Of a DNA stretch of 64,000 nucleotides, positions 1 through 7,176 are shown one piece after another. Origin of the DNA: Microcella alkalica. Its GTDB lineage: Bacteria; Actinomycetota; Actinomycetes; Actinomycetales; Microbacteriaceae. The stretch's first letter is position 1. Every line of letters starts with the position of its first letter. The notes below the pieces were generated by a model, which was given only the letters and a program-made list of their open reading frames with translations, was not told the origin of the DNA and did not search any database. The stretch spans positions 62,001-126,000 of the forward strand of contig NZ_JACGWX010000006.1 in assembly GCF_014137945.1 (NCBI RefSeq), given 5' to 3'. Position numbers and translations under genes: made by a program.

Positions 1-79
1 ATTCGAGCGCGAAGAAGCCGACGTGCAGGGCGGCAGCGAGCACCGCCGCGACGAGTCCGGCGGTGCCGAAGGGGGTCAT
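1..79 (-). CDS. Partial membrane protein, DUF1304-like (N-terminus only)
   Basis: Only the first 26 codons lie in the window; the gene runs off the left edge. The visible N-terminus is one hydrophobic helix ending in an ALHVGFFALE-type sequence, which resembles the start of DUF1304 small membrane proteins (usual pattern LLHVYIFVLE). It begins 10 nt after the pfkA stop on the same strand, so the two are probably co-transcribed. Function unknown; the family call rests on this short stretch only. Confidence 0.45.
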   Translation of the reverse strand, partial: MTPFGTAGLVAAVLAAALHVGFFALE

Positions 80-89
80 GCCCGCGAGG

Positions 90-1115
90 CTAGCCGAAGA
101 GCAGCGCGGCCTCGTCGTAGCGCGACTGCGGCACGGTCTTGAGCTTCCCGAGCGCCTCCGCGAACGGTACGTGCACGATCTCGGTGCCGCGGAGGGCGAC
201 CATGCGACCCCAGTGCTGCTCGTTCACGGCGCTGATCGACGCCATGCCAAGCCGGGTCGCGAGCACGCGGTCGAACGCGCTCGGCGTGCCGCCGCGCTGG
301 ATGTGACCGAGCGTCGTAGCGCGGGTCTCGATGCCCGTGCGCTCCTCGATGAGCGGGGCGATGCGCTCGCCGATTCCGCCGAGGCGCGGGCGGCCGAACG
401 CGTCGAGGCCGCGCTCGGAGTGCGGCTCGTCGTCCTCGGGGAGCGTGAAGCCCTCGGCGACGACGACGAGGGGCGCGCGGCCGCGGTCGTAGGCGCTCTG
501 CACCCACTCGGCGACCTGGTCGAGGGTCGTCTTCTGCTCGGGGATCAGGATCGCATGGGCACCCGCGGCCATGCCCGAGTGCAGGGCGATCCAGCCGACG
601 TGGCGGCCCATGACCTCGGCGACCATGCAGCGGTTGTGGGCGTCGCCGGTGGTGCGCAGGCGGTCCATGGCCTCGGTCGCGATGCCGACGGCCGTGTCGA
701 AGCCGAAGGTGTAGTCGGTGGCGTCGAGGTCGTTGTCGACCGTCTTGGGCACGCCCACGATCTTGACCCCCGCATCCGTCAGCCGCTTCGCGGCCGCGAG
801 GGTGCCCTCGCCGCCGATCGCGATGAGAGCGTCGAGGCCGTTCTCGGCCATGACCTCATTGATGCGGTCGACGCCGCCGCGGCCCTCGAACGGATTCGTG
901 CGGCTCGTGCCGAGGATCGTGCCGCCCTGCTTGCTGATGCCCTTGACCTCGTGGCGCGAGAGGGGGAGGGTGTCGTTCTCGACGAGGCCCTTCCAGCCGT
1001 CCTTGAAGCCGACGAACTCGTGCGTGTGCACGGTCGTCCCGGTCAGCACCGCGCCGCGGATGACGGCGTTGAGTCCGGGAGCGTCGCCGCCGGAGGTCAG
1101 CATTCCAATGCGCAT
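90..1115 (-). CDS. pfkA: 6-phosphofructokinase
   Basis: Phosphorylates fructose 6-phosphate to fructose 1,6-bisphosphate, the committed step of glycolysis, in the cytosol. The 341-residue length suits the short bacterial PFK family. Visible motifs are the N-terminal GGDAPG loop (residues 9-14), GGEGT at 101-105 and PKTVDNDL at 123-130, whose Asp127 is the expected catalytic base. This is the group III type seen in actinomycetes. Gly104 in GGEGT is the residue linked to ATP use, whereas pyrophosphate enzymes carry Asp there; Lys124 is shared with both subtypes, so the donor is inferred. It is transcribed away from the DUF4190-like gene and sits 10 nt upstream of the partial DUF1304-like gene. 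Confidence 0.95.
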   Translation of the reverse strand: MRIGMLTSGGDAPGLNAVIRGAVLTGTTVHTHEFVGFKDGWKGLVENDTLPLSRHEVKGISKQGGTILGTSRTNPFEGRGGVDRINEVMAENGLDALIAIGGEGTLAAAKRLTDAGVKIVGVPKTVDNDLDATDYTFGFDTAVGIATEAMDRLRTTGDAHNRCMVAEVMGRHVGWIALHSGMAAGAHAILIPEQKTTLDQVAEWVQSAYDRGRAPLVVVAEGFTLPEDDEPHSERGLDAFGRPRLGGIGERIAPLIEERTGIETRATTLGHIQRGGTPSAFDRVLATRLGMASISAVNEQHWGRMVALRGTEIVHVPFAEALGKLKTVPQSRYDEAALLFG

Positions 1116-1264
1116 GGGTTCTATCTAAGTGCGTCAGTGGGTCGCGTGCGAAAACGAGCACGGGCCGACAGCCTCTGTCGCGATGAGCGGATGCCCCGCT
1201 AGGGTTCGCGCTGAGGGAGCCTCAGCGCTCCGGCCCGCGACCCCGCCTGCGACAGGAGACGAGC

Positions 1265-1717
1265 ATGACCGACCCCACGAACCCCGGCACTCCCGAATCG
1301 ACGAACCCTGGGCCGACGAACCCTGGGCCGACGAACCCTGCGCCGACTGACCCCGCGTCGTACCCGCCGGCGCCGCCCGCGCCCGCCGCGGCCCCGTACT
1401 CGACGCCCGGCGCCGCGACCGACGAGGACCCGGGGCGCATGCTCGGCATCGTCGCGCTCATCCTCGCCTTCCTCGTGCAGATCGCCGGTCTCATCGTCGG
1501 CATCATCGCGCGCAAGAAGTCGAAGGAGGCCGGCTACTCCAACGGCTTCGCGACCGCCGCGATCTGGATCAGCATCGTGCTCATGGTCCTCGGCCTCCTC
1601 CTCGCGATCGCGCTCATCGCGGGCGGCGCGGCGCTCTTCAGCGGCATCACCGAGACGTGCACTGAGCTCGGCTCCGGCACGTTCGAGGTCGATGGCGTCA
1701 CGTACGAGTGCCCGTAA
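1265..1717 (+). CDS. Small membrane protein, DUF4190-like
   Basis: A 150-residue protein with a Pro/Thr/Asn-rich N-terminal tail (about residues 1-55, with a repeated NPGPT unit), then two membrane helices at about 60-80 and 95-125 joined by a basic loop (RKKSKEAGYSNG). A short C-terminal segment of about 25 residues carries two cysteines (TCTELG, YECP) and is probably extracytoplasmic. The GxxxGIIARKKSKEAG loop is typical of DUF4190 proteins, which have no assigned biochemical role. A GGAG-like site lies just before the ATG. The nucleotide repeat coding the NPGPT units makes this tail prone to length variation. Confidence 0.75.
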   Translation: MTDPTNPGTPESTNPGPTNPGPTNPAPTDPASYPPAPPAPAAAPYSTPGAATDEDPGRMLGIVALILAFLVQIAGLIVGIIARKKSKEAGYSNGFATAAIWISIVLMVLGLLLAIALIAGGAALFSGITETCTELGSGTFEVDGVTYECP

Positions 1718-1784
1718 GGCTCTCTGACCTTCGGGGGCGGCGGGGCGCATCGCGCGCTCAGCCGCCCCCGCTAGTTTTCGCTCC

Positions 1785-2816
1785 ATGACCGCGGCCCCCG
1801 ACGCGACCGGCCTCTACGCGCCGGGCCGCCCGGTCGACCTGCGGCAGACGCTCTTCCCGCTGCGCCGCGGCCACGCCGACCCGACCCTCCAATGGACGCC
1901 CGACGGCGCCGCCTGGCGCACCCAGCGCACTCCCGAGGGCATCGCTCTGATCCGGATGCTCGCCCGCCGCTCGACCGCGCCCGACGGCGCCGGCCCAGAG
2001 CCGGGCGCAGCATCCACCGAGGTCGAGCTCGCGGCGTGGGGCCCGGGCGCCGCGTGGTCGATCCGGCAGGCGCCGGAGCTGCTCGGCGAGGGCGACGACT
2101 GGAGCGCGCTCGACTCCCTGCTCGAGCCCGGGGAGCTCGCGGGTAGCGCGGGTGCCGACCCGAGCGCGATCGATCCGGAGGTCGTGGCCGGGCTCGCGCG
2201 CGTGCGGCGCCGCCACGCGGGGCTGCGGCTGCTGCGCACGGGCATCGTGCTCGACTCGGCCGTCGCGGCCGTGCTCGAGCAGAAGGTGACGGGGGTCGAG
2301 GCCCGGCGCGCGTGGCGCACGCTCATCCGGCGGCACGGCGAGGCGGCGCCGGGGCCTGCGCCGGAGGGCATGCGGGTCATCCCGGACGCCGAGCGGTGGC
2401 GGAGCATCCCGGACCACGACTGGCACGCCGCGGGGGTGGGCCCGCAGCGGATGCGCACCATCCGCCGCGTGACGGCCGTCGCCCCCGCGCTCGAGCGCAC
2501 CCTCGCCCTCGGCCGCGGCGGGCCCGCGGTCGCGGCGGCGCTCACGTCGATCCCGGGCGTGGGGGAGTGGACGGCCGCCGAGATCACCCAGCGCGCCCAC
2601 GGCGACGCGGACGCGATCAGCGTCGGCGACTTCCACCTCGCGGGGCTCGTCGGGTACGCCCTCACGGGCGAGCGCACGGACGACCCCGGCATGGTGCGGC
2701 TGCTCGCCCCGTTCTCCGGTCACCGGCAGCGGGTCGTGCGGCTCATCGCGACGCTCGGCTCGACCGCGCCGCGGCAGGGGGCGCGCATGACGATCCAGAA
2801 CCACCGCGGGCACTGA
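1785..2816 (+). CDS. DNA-3-methyladenine glycosylase, AlkA/HhH-GPD type
   Basis: Predicted base-excision repair glycosylase that removes alkylated purines. The C-terminal half holds a helix-hairpin-helix (LTSIPGVGEWTAAEI, about residues 250-265) followed by SVGDFHL, where Asp282 is the likely catalytic aspartate of the HhH-GPD fold. The 343-residue length and an N-terminal AlkA-N-like part (FPLRRGHADPT) fit the actinobacterial 'glycosylase 2 family'. No ribosome-binding site is visible. Instead TAGTTT at 1772-1777 ends 7 nt before the ATG, so a leaderless transcript is likely. Substrate range cannot be read from sequence. Confidence 0.85.
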   Translation: MTAAPDATGLYAPGRPVDLRQTLFPLRRGHADPTLQWTPDGAAWRTQRTPEGIALIRMLARRSTAPDGAGPEPGAASTEVELAAWGPGAAWSIRQAPELLGEGDDWSALDSLLEPGELAGSAGADPSAIDPEVVAGLARVRRRHAGLRLLRTGIVLDSAVAAVLEQKVTGVEARRAWRTLIRRHGEAAPGPAPEGMRVIPDAERWRSIPDHDWHAAGVGPQRMRTIRRVTAVAPALERTLALGRGGPAVAAALTSIPGVGEWTAAEITQRAHGDADAISVGDFHLAGLVGYALTGERTDDPGMVRLLAPFSGHRQRVVRLIATLGSTAPRQGARMTIQNHRGH

Positions 2817-2887
2817 TGCCGGGTGCGGATTGGAGGAGGCCGACAGCGGGAGCGACGCGCGGGCGAGAGAGGTCTAGCCTCGGCCGG

Positions 2888-3436
2888 GTGAACATGATCT
2901 TCCGCCTGCTGCTGCTGAGCATCCGTTCGCGATTCGGGCCCCGCATCGACCCGACCGATGTGGCGCGCACGACTTTCCGGGTGCTGCCGACCGACCTCGA
3001 CGTGCTCAACCACATGAACAACGGGGTATACCTGTCGATCATGGATCTCGGCCGCATCGACCTCATGGCCCGGTCGGGCGTGTGGCCCGAGCTGCAGCGC
3101 CGCGGCTACTACCCCGTCGTCGTGAGCTCGACGATCACCTACCGCCGCTCGCTCGAGCCGTGGCAGAGGTTCACCGTCGAGAGTCGCATCGTCGGGCTCG
3201 ACGACGTCGCCGGCTACGTCGAGCAGCGCTTCGTGCGCGACGGCGAGGTGTGCGCGCGCGGCGTCATCAAGGCGCGGTTCCTGAAGAGGTCGGGGGGCAT
3301 CGTGCCCATCCCCGAGCTCGCCGAGCTCTTCGGCCTCGACCCCGACGACCACCCGCTTCACCCGTGGCTCGCGCACTGGAGCGAGCACGCGAGCCTGCCG
3401 CCGCGTCGTGAGCCGACGCCGAGCGTCTGGGACTGA
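2888..3436 (+). CDS. Acyl-CoA thioesterase family protein (hotdog fold)
   Basis: A 182-residue single hotdog-domain protein of the 4-hydroxybenzoyl-CoA thioesterase type. The segment TDLDVLNHMNNGVYLSIMDLGR at about residues 36-57 matches the family active-site region, with Asp and His-Met-Asn-Asn positions. It should hydrolyse an acyl-CoA; the substrate is unknown. The GTG start is preferred because TAGCCT at 2875-2880 ends 7 nt upstream and no Shine-Dalgarno is present, the leaderless pattern seen at other genes here. An ATG two codons later (2894) is the alternative. Confidence 0.8.
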   Translation: MNMIFRLLLLSIRSRFGPRIDPTDVARTTFRVLPTDLDVLNHMNNGVYLSIMDLGRIDLMARSGVWPELQRRGYYPVVVSSTITYRRSLEPWQRFTVESRIVGLDDVAGYVEQRFVRDGEVCARGVIKARFLKRSGGIVPIPELAELFGLDPDDHPLHPWLAHWSEHASLPPRREPTPSVWD

Positions 3437-3491
3437 CCGGCCGCGGATCAAGGGGGTGGCTCGAGCGCGACCGCCTCGTTACCGTTCGGGG

Positions 3492-3908
3492 GTGAGCGAA
3501 CCCGAGAAGAGCAGCGTCGGCGCCGGCCCTCCCGACGACCGCAGGCCGCGCGCCGTGTACGGCGTCGGATCGGAGCCCGACGTGCAGGCGAGCCTCGCGA
3601 ACGAGCGCACCGCCCTGTCGTGGATCCGCACGGGCCTCGCGCTCGTCGCCGGCGGCGTCGCCCTCGCGACGCTCGCGAGCTTCGGCGAGCTGCCCGTCGT
3701 CATCATCGTCATCGCGGGTCTCGCGAGCCTCGGCGGAGGCCTCCTCGCCATCTGGTCGCTCATCGGCTGGCGTCGCACCGAGATCGCGATGCGCTTGAGG
3801 GAACCCCTGCCCCCGCCCTCGGCGCTGCCGTGGCTCGTCGGCGCCGTCGTCGCGGTCGCGATCTTCCTCGCCGGGTTCGCGGCCTACCAGGCGCTCACGG
3901 GCGTCTGA
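3492..3908 (+). CDS. DUF202 (YidH-like) membrane protein 1
   Basis: A 138-residue protein with a short polar N-terminus and three predicted membrane helices (about residues 45-65, 70-95, 112-135). The motif LANERTALSWIRTGLAL at about 36-52 is the hallmark of DUF202/YidH proteins, whose function is unknown. The GTG start has TACCGT 6 nt upstream and no ribosome-binding site, suggesting a leaderless message. The stop overlaps the start of a second DUF202 gene (TGATG), so the pair is translationally coupled and its products may pair in the membrane. Confidence 0.8.
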   Translation: MSEPEKSSVGAGPPDDRRPRAVYGVGSEPDVQASLANERTALSWIRTGLALVAGGVALATLASFGELPVVIIVIAGLASLGGGLLAIWSLIGWRRTEIAMRLREPLPPPSALPWLVGAVVAVAIFLAGFAAYQALTGV

Positions 3909-4258
3909 TGACGGCGGCGGATGCTCGGCGCGAGCCCCCGACCGACACCGGGCTCATCCGCCGACCTGGCCCGGCCAATCGCACCTCGCTGTCGTGGCAG
4001 CGCACGTCGGCGGCCGCCGCGCTCGTCGCGATGTTCGCGGCGTTCACCGCCTTCCGGCTGGGAGAGCCGGGCGTCGCGATCGCGGCCGGCGTCGTGGCCG
4101 TCGTCGGGCTGCTGCTCGGCGCGACGACTCCGCGCGTCTCGCGCCATCGCCCGGAGGACCGCCACCCCTACGCCTTCATCGTGAGGGGCGCCACCGTGCT
4201 CGCGATGACCGGGCTGCTCGGGGTCGCGCTCGCCGTGTACGCGATCATCGACGGATAG
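3908..4258 (+). CDS. DUF202 (YidH-like) membrane protein 2
   Basis: A 116-residue companion of the preceding gene. It keeps the family signature in shortened form (NRTSLSWQRTSAAAAL, about residues 26-41) and has three membrane helices. Its ATG overlaps the upstream stop codon (TGATG), so it should be translated by reinitiation. Adjacent DUF202 genes occur in E. coli (yidH, yidG) and many actinobacteria, which supports a two-subunit membrane unit; its role is not known. The gene ends 41 bp before the convergent flavoprotein gene. Confidence 0.78.
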   Translation: MTAADARREPPTDTGLIRRPGPANRTSLSWQRTSAAAALVAMFAAFTAFRLGEPGVAIAAGVVAVVGLLLGATTPRVSRHRPEDRHPYAFIVRGATVLAMTGLLGVALAVYAIIDG

Positions 4259-4299
4259 CGCGCGCGGGGCATCCGCCTGCTCGCGATTCGGCAGGAGCG

Positions 4300-5922
4300 C
4301 TAGCGGCTCTCGAGCACCGCCATCGCCGCATTGTGTCCGCCGATCGCGGAGACCGCGCCGCCGCGCTGCGCGCCCGAGCCGCAGAAGAGGATGCCCGGCA
4401 GTCCCGTCTCGACGCCCCAGCGCGCGGCCGGGGTCGACAGGTCGGTGCCGTCCTCCGCCCACGGCCAGGCGAGGTCGCCGTGGAAGATGCTGCCGGCGGG
4501 CAGGCGCAGGGCGTGCTCGAGGTCGCGCGTGGTCTTCGTCTCGAGGCACGGGTTGCCATCGCCGTCGGTCATGAGCAGGCTCTCGATCGGCTCGGCGAGC
4601 ACCGAGTTCAGCGATTCGAGCACGCCGCGCTCGAATCGCGCGCGCATGGCGTCGTTCGTGCGCTCGGTCAGCAGCCGGTCGGGGGTGTGGAGGGCGAAGA
4701 CCGTGAGGGTCTGGGCTCCCGCCGCCTGCAGCTCGGGCGACAGGATCGACGGGTCGGTGAGCGAGTGGCAGTAGATCTCGGCGGGGATCGGGTCGGGGAT
4801 GCGGTGCTCAACGGCGGCGTCGTAGGCCGACTGCAGCTGCGACCACGTCTCGTTGATGTGGAAGGTGCCGCCGAACGCGGCCGCGGGGTCCATGCTCGCA
4901 TCGCGCAGGCGGGGGAGTCGCGTGAGCAGCATGTTGACCTTGACCTGCGCGCCCTCGGCGTCGGGGGCCGCGGCGCCGAACTCGTCGTCGGCGTCGCCCG
5001 CGGCGAGCAGGCGCGCGAGCTCCTGCGGCGAGCAGCCGACGAGCACGTGGTCGGCGGCGATGCGGCGTTCGGTCACGTCGGCGTTGCTGCCGTGGGCGCT
5101 GCCGCCGGGCCCGCTCTGCCGCACCGTCACGACGCGGTCGGGGCTCAGCGCGGTCACGTCGGCGCTCGTGGTGAGGATGCTCCCGGCCAGTCGCGCGGCC
5201 CGCGCGAGCTCGCCGCTCACGGCGCCCATGCCGCCGACGGGGACGTTCCAGTCGCCCGTGCCCCCGCCGATCACGTGGTACAGGAAGCAGCGGTTGGCGT
5301 TGAGGGTGGCATCCACGTTGGGGGCGAAGGTGCCGATGAGCGCGTCGGTGTAGACGACCCCGCGCACGAGATCGTCGGCGAAGGTCTGCGCGATCGCGGT
5401 GCCCACGGGCTGCTCGATGAGCGCATCCCACACCGCGTCGTCGGCGACGGCCGCGCGCGCCTCGGAGCGCGTCAGCAGCGGGTCGGTCACGGTCGGGAAG
5501 AGGCCGCGCGCGAGGCGCTGGGTGCCTTCGTAGAAGCCGCCCCACGCCTCGGCGTCGGTGCTCGCCCCGAGGGCCGCGAACGAGGCGGCGGTCGCGGCGG
5601 CGTCGTGGTTGTCGACGAGGAGGCCGCGATCGGTTCCGGGCAGCGGCGTGTAGGACGAGTAGCGGCGCGGCGCGAGGCGGATGCTCAGCCCGAGGTCGTC
5701 GATGATGCGCGGGGGGAGCATGCTCACGAGGTACGAGTAGCGGCTGAGCCGGGCAGCCACGCCGGGAAAGGCCTGGGCCGAGATCGCGGCGCCGCCGAGC
5801 ACGTCGAGGCGCTCGAGCACCTCGACCTCGAGGCCGGCGCGGCTCAGGTAGGCGGCGGCGGCGAGGGCGTTGTGGCCTCCGCCGATGATGACGACGTCGC
5901 GGCGCTCGGTGGGCGGGGTCAC
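4300..5922 (-). CDS. FAD-dependent oxidoreductase, phytoene desaturase/PYROXD2-like
   Basis: A 540-residue flavoprotein. The N-terminal Rossmann loop VVIIGGGHNALAAAAYLSRAG (about residues 10-30) followed by EVLE at 34-37 binds FAD. The C-terminus (GILFCGSGAQRGGAVSAIGGHNAA) is the second FAD-contact motif of the carotenoid desaturase/isomerase superfamily. No other carotenoid genes are nearby, so a carotenoid substrate cannot be inferred; the closer resemblance is to the widespread uncharacterised PYROXD2-like group. A GAAGGAG site lies upstream of the GTG start. Confidence 0.82.
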   Translation of the reverse strand: MTPPTERRDVVIIGGGHNALAAAAYLSRAGLEVEVLERLDVLGGAAISAQAFPGVAARLSRYSYLVSMLPPRIIDDLGLSIRLAPRRYSSYTPLPGTDRGLLVDNHDAAATAASFAALGASTDAEAWGGFYEGTQRLARGLFPTVTDPLLTRSEARAAVADDAVWDALIEQPVGTAIAQTFADDLVRGVVYTDALIGTFAPNVDATLNANRCFLYHVIGGGTGDWNVPVGGMGAVSGELARAARLAGSILTTSADVTALSPDRVVTVRQSGPGGSAHGSNADVTERRIAADHVLVGCSPQELARLLAAGDADDEFGAAAPDAEGAQVKVNMLLTRLPRLRDASMDPAAAFGGTFHINETWSQLQSAYDAAVEHRIPDPIPAEIYCHSLTDPSILSPELQAAGAQTLTVFALHTPDRLLTERTNDAMRARFERGVLESLNSVLAEPIESLLMTDGDGNPCLETKTTRDLEHALRLPAGSIFHGDLAWPWAEDGTDLSTPAARWGVETGLPGILFCGSGAQRGGAVSAIGGHNAAMAVLESR

Positions 5923-6019
5923 GGGCGGGGCTCCTTCGCGGCGGTGCGGGCCCGCGGCGTCGCGGGTGGGTACCGTCAGCCTACGACCGCGACGCCTGGC
6001 AGGGCCCGACGTCCCCGTG

Positions 6020-6108
6020 TCGACGAAATGAAGGGAGCGGAGATGGAATCCACGGCGTGTCGGGGCGGCACACCGCCGCGGGTCGCCTCGCTCCCTTCAT
6101 TTCGTCGA
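6020..6108. repeat. Nested double-palindrome element, copy 1
   Basis: Outer arms of 20 bp (6020-6039 and 6089-6108) are perfectly complementary and carry the core AATGAAGGGAGC / GCTCCCTTCATT inside TCGAC...GTCGA ends. An inner imperfect stem starts with ACGGCGTGTCG at 6052-6062 and pairs with CACACCGCCG. Copies 2 and 3 (14508-14598 and 45745-45832) share the same architecture. This copy lies just downstream of the LysR stop codon and upstream of the flavoprotein gene start. Confidence 0.9.
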
Positions 6109-6118
6109 CCGCACCGGT

Positions 6119-7015
6119 TCAGCCGGCGACCGCGCGGGCGAGCACCGCGCGCACGGCGACGATCGCGGGGCGCGAGGCCGACGTGCGGCGCGCGGCCGTG
6201 AACACCTCGCGCGACGGTGCGCCCGGCAGACCGACGAGCCGCACCGTCGCGCGGCCGCCCATCCACAGCAGGTCGGGCAGCAGCGCGACCGCGTGCCCGG
6301 CCTCGATGAAGCGCACGTGCGCCTGCAGGTCGGCGGTCTCGAAGCGCACGTCGGGCTCGAAGCCCGCGAGCCGGCACTGCTGCTCGGCCCAGTGGCGGCT
6401 CGCGGTGCCGCGCGGCTCCATGACCCACGCCGCGTCGGCCGCGTCGGCGAGCGCGCGCCCGCGCCAGCCGCGCGGCACCCCGAGCCGCAGCGCGTCGCGG
6501 TGCAGCGGCACGCGGTCGAGCTCGCGCCGCAGCGGGGCGGCGTGCGCGGGGTACTGCTCGGCGATCACGAGGTCGAACTCGCGCGCCCACACCTCGTCGA
6601 GCGCGCTCTCGGGCTCGCGCTGCGTCAGCTCGACCCGCAGCGACGGATGCTCGACCTCGAGCAGCGACAGCGCCCGCGGCACGATGCCGAGCGCCGCCGA
6701 CTGGAACACCGCGAGCCGCACGGTGCCCCGCAGCGGCTCGCCCTCCGTCGCGGCGAGGGATGCCCCGAGCGCCGACTCGAGGCGCTCCATCTCGTCGAGG
6801 AGACGGCCTGCGCCCTCGACCAGGAGCTCGCCCTGCGGAGTCAGCTGCACCCGCCGGCCGGAGCGCTCGAGCAGCGGCACGCCCGCCTCGACCTCGAGCT
6901 GCGCGAGCTGCTGCGAGATCGTCGACGGGCTGTAGGCGAGGGCGCGCGCGACGGCGTGCAGGGTGCCGCGTCGGTGCACCTCGCGCAGGAGGCTCAGGCG
7001 GCGGAGATCGAGCAC
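6119..7015 (-). CDS. LysR-family transcriptional regulator
   Basis: A 298-residue LysR regulator with an N-terminal winged helix (about residues 1-60, including ALAYSPSTISQQLAQLE as recognition region) and a C-terminal effector-binding domain. The start is a GTG preceded by GAGGAGG at ideal spacing. It is transcribed divergently from putA, and a 23-bp perfect dyad (7032-7054) lies between them, so control of putA and of itself is the simplest inference. It resembles the ArgP-like subgroup, but the ligand is not known. Confidence 0.88.
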   Translation of the reverse strand: MLDLRRLSLLREVHRRGTLHAVARALAYSPSTISQQLAQLEVEAGVPLLERSGRRVQLTPQGELLVEGAGRLLDEMERLESALGASLAATEGEPLRGTVRLAVFQSAALGIVPRALSLLEVEHPSLRVELTQREPESALDEVWAREFDLVIAEQYPAHAAPLRRELDRVPLHRDALRLGVPRGWRGRALADAADAAWVMEPRGTASRHWAEQQCRLAGFEPDVRFETADLQAHVRFIEAGHAVALLPDLLWMGGRATVRLVGLPGAPSREVFTAARRTSASRPAIVAVRAVLARAVAG

Positions 7016-7031
7016 GGGGGCCTCCTCGATG

Positions 7032-7054
7032 ATTGTTCGAGCATACCGAACAAT
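7032..7054. promoter_or_regulatory. Putative LysR operator between the LysR gene and putA
   Basis: ATTGTTCG, a 7-nt spacer, then CGAACAAT gives a perfect 8-bp-arm dyad. It is A+T-rich compared with its surroundings and starts about 17 bp from the LysR start codon. The layout fits the T-N11-A-like binding sites of LysR regulators. Binding by this regulator is inferred. Confidence 0.65.
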
Positions 7055-7176
7055 ACTGTGCGTGAATGCTCGCTTTTCGTGACGGCCCGCCGTGCGCACA
7101 CTGGGATCCAGGCGGGCCGAGCGGGCCGCGCGGTGTGCGCGCGACCGGGCCCCTCTCCGCGGAGGCTGACAGGCTG

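Noticed and set aside
90-1115. Pyrophosphate-dependent phosphofructokinase
   Set aside because: The diagnostic Asp of PPi enzymes is Gly104 here (GGEGT), which favours ATP; not proven.
6020-6108. Short ORFs starting MKGA... within the double-palindrome copies
   Set aside because: The peptides differ between copies and the conserved feature is base pairing, not codons, so coding is unlikely.
3994-6201. 735-codon plus-strand open frame
   Set aside because: It runs antisense to the flavoprotein gene and has low-complexity composition with no domain.
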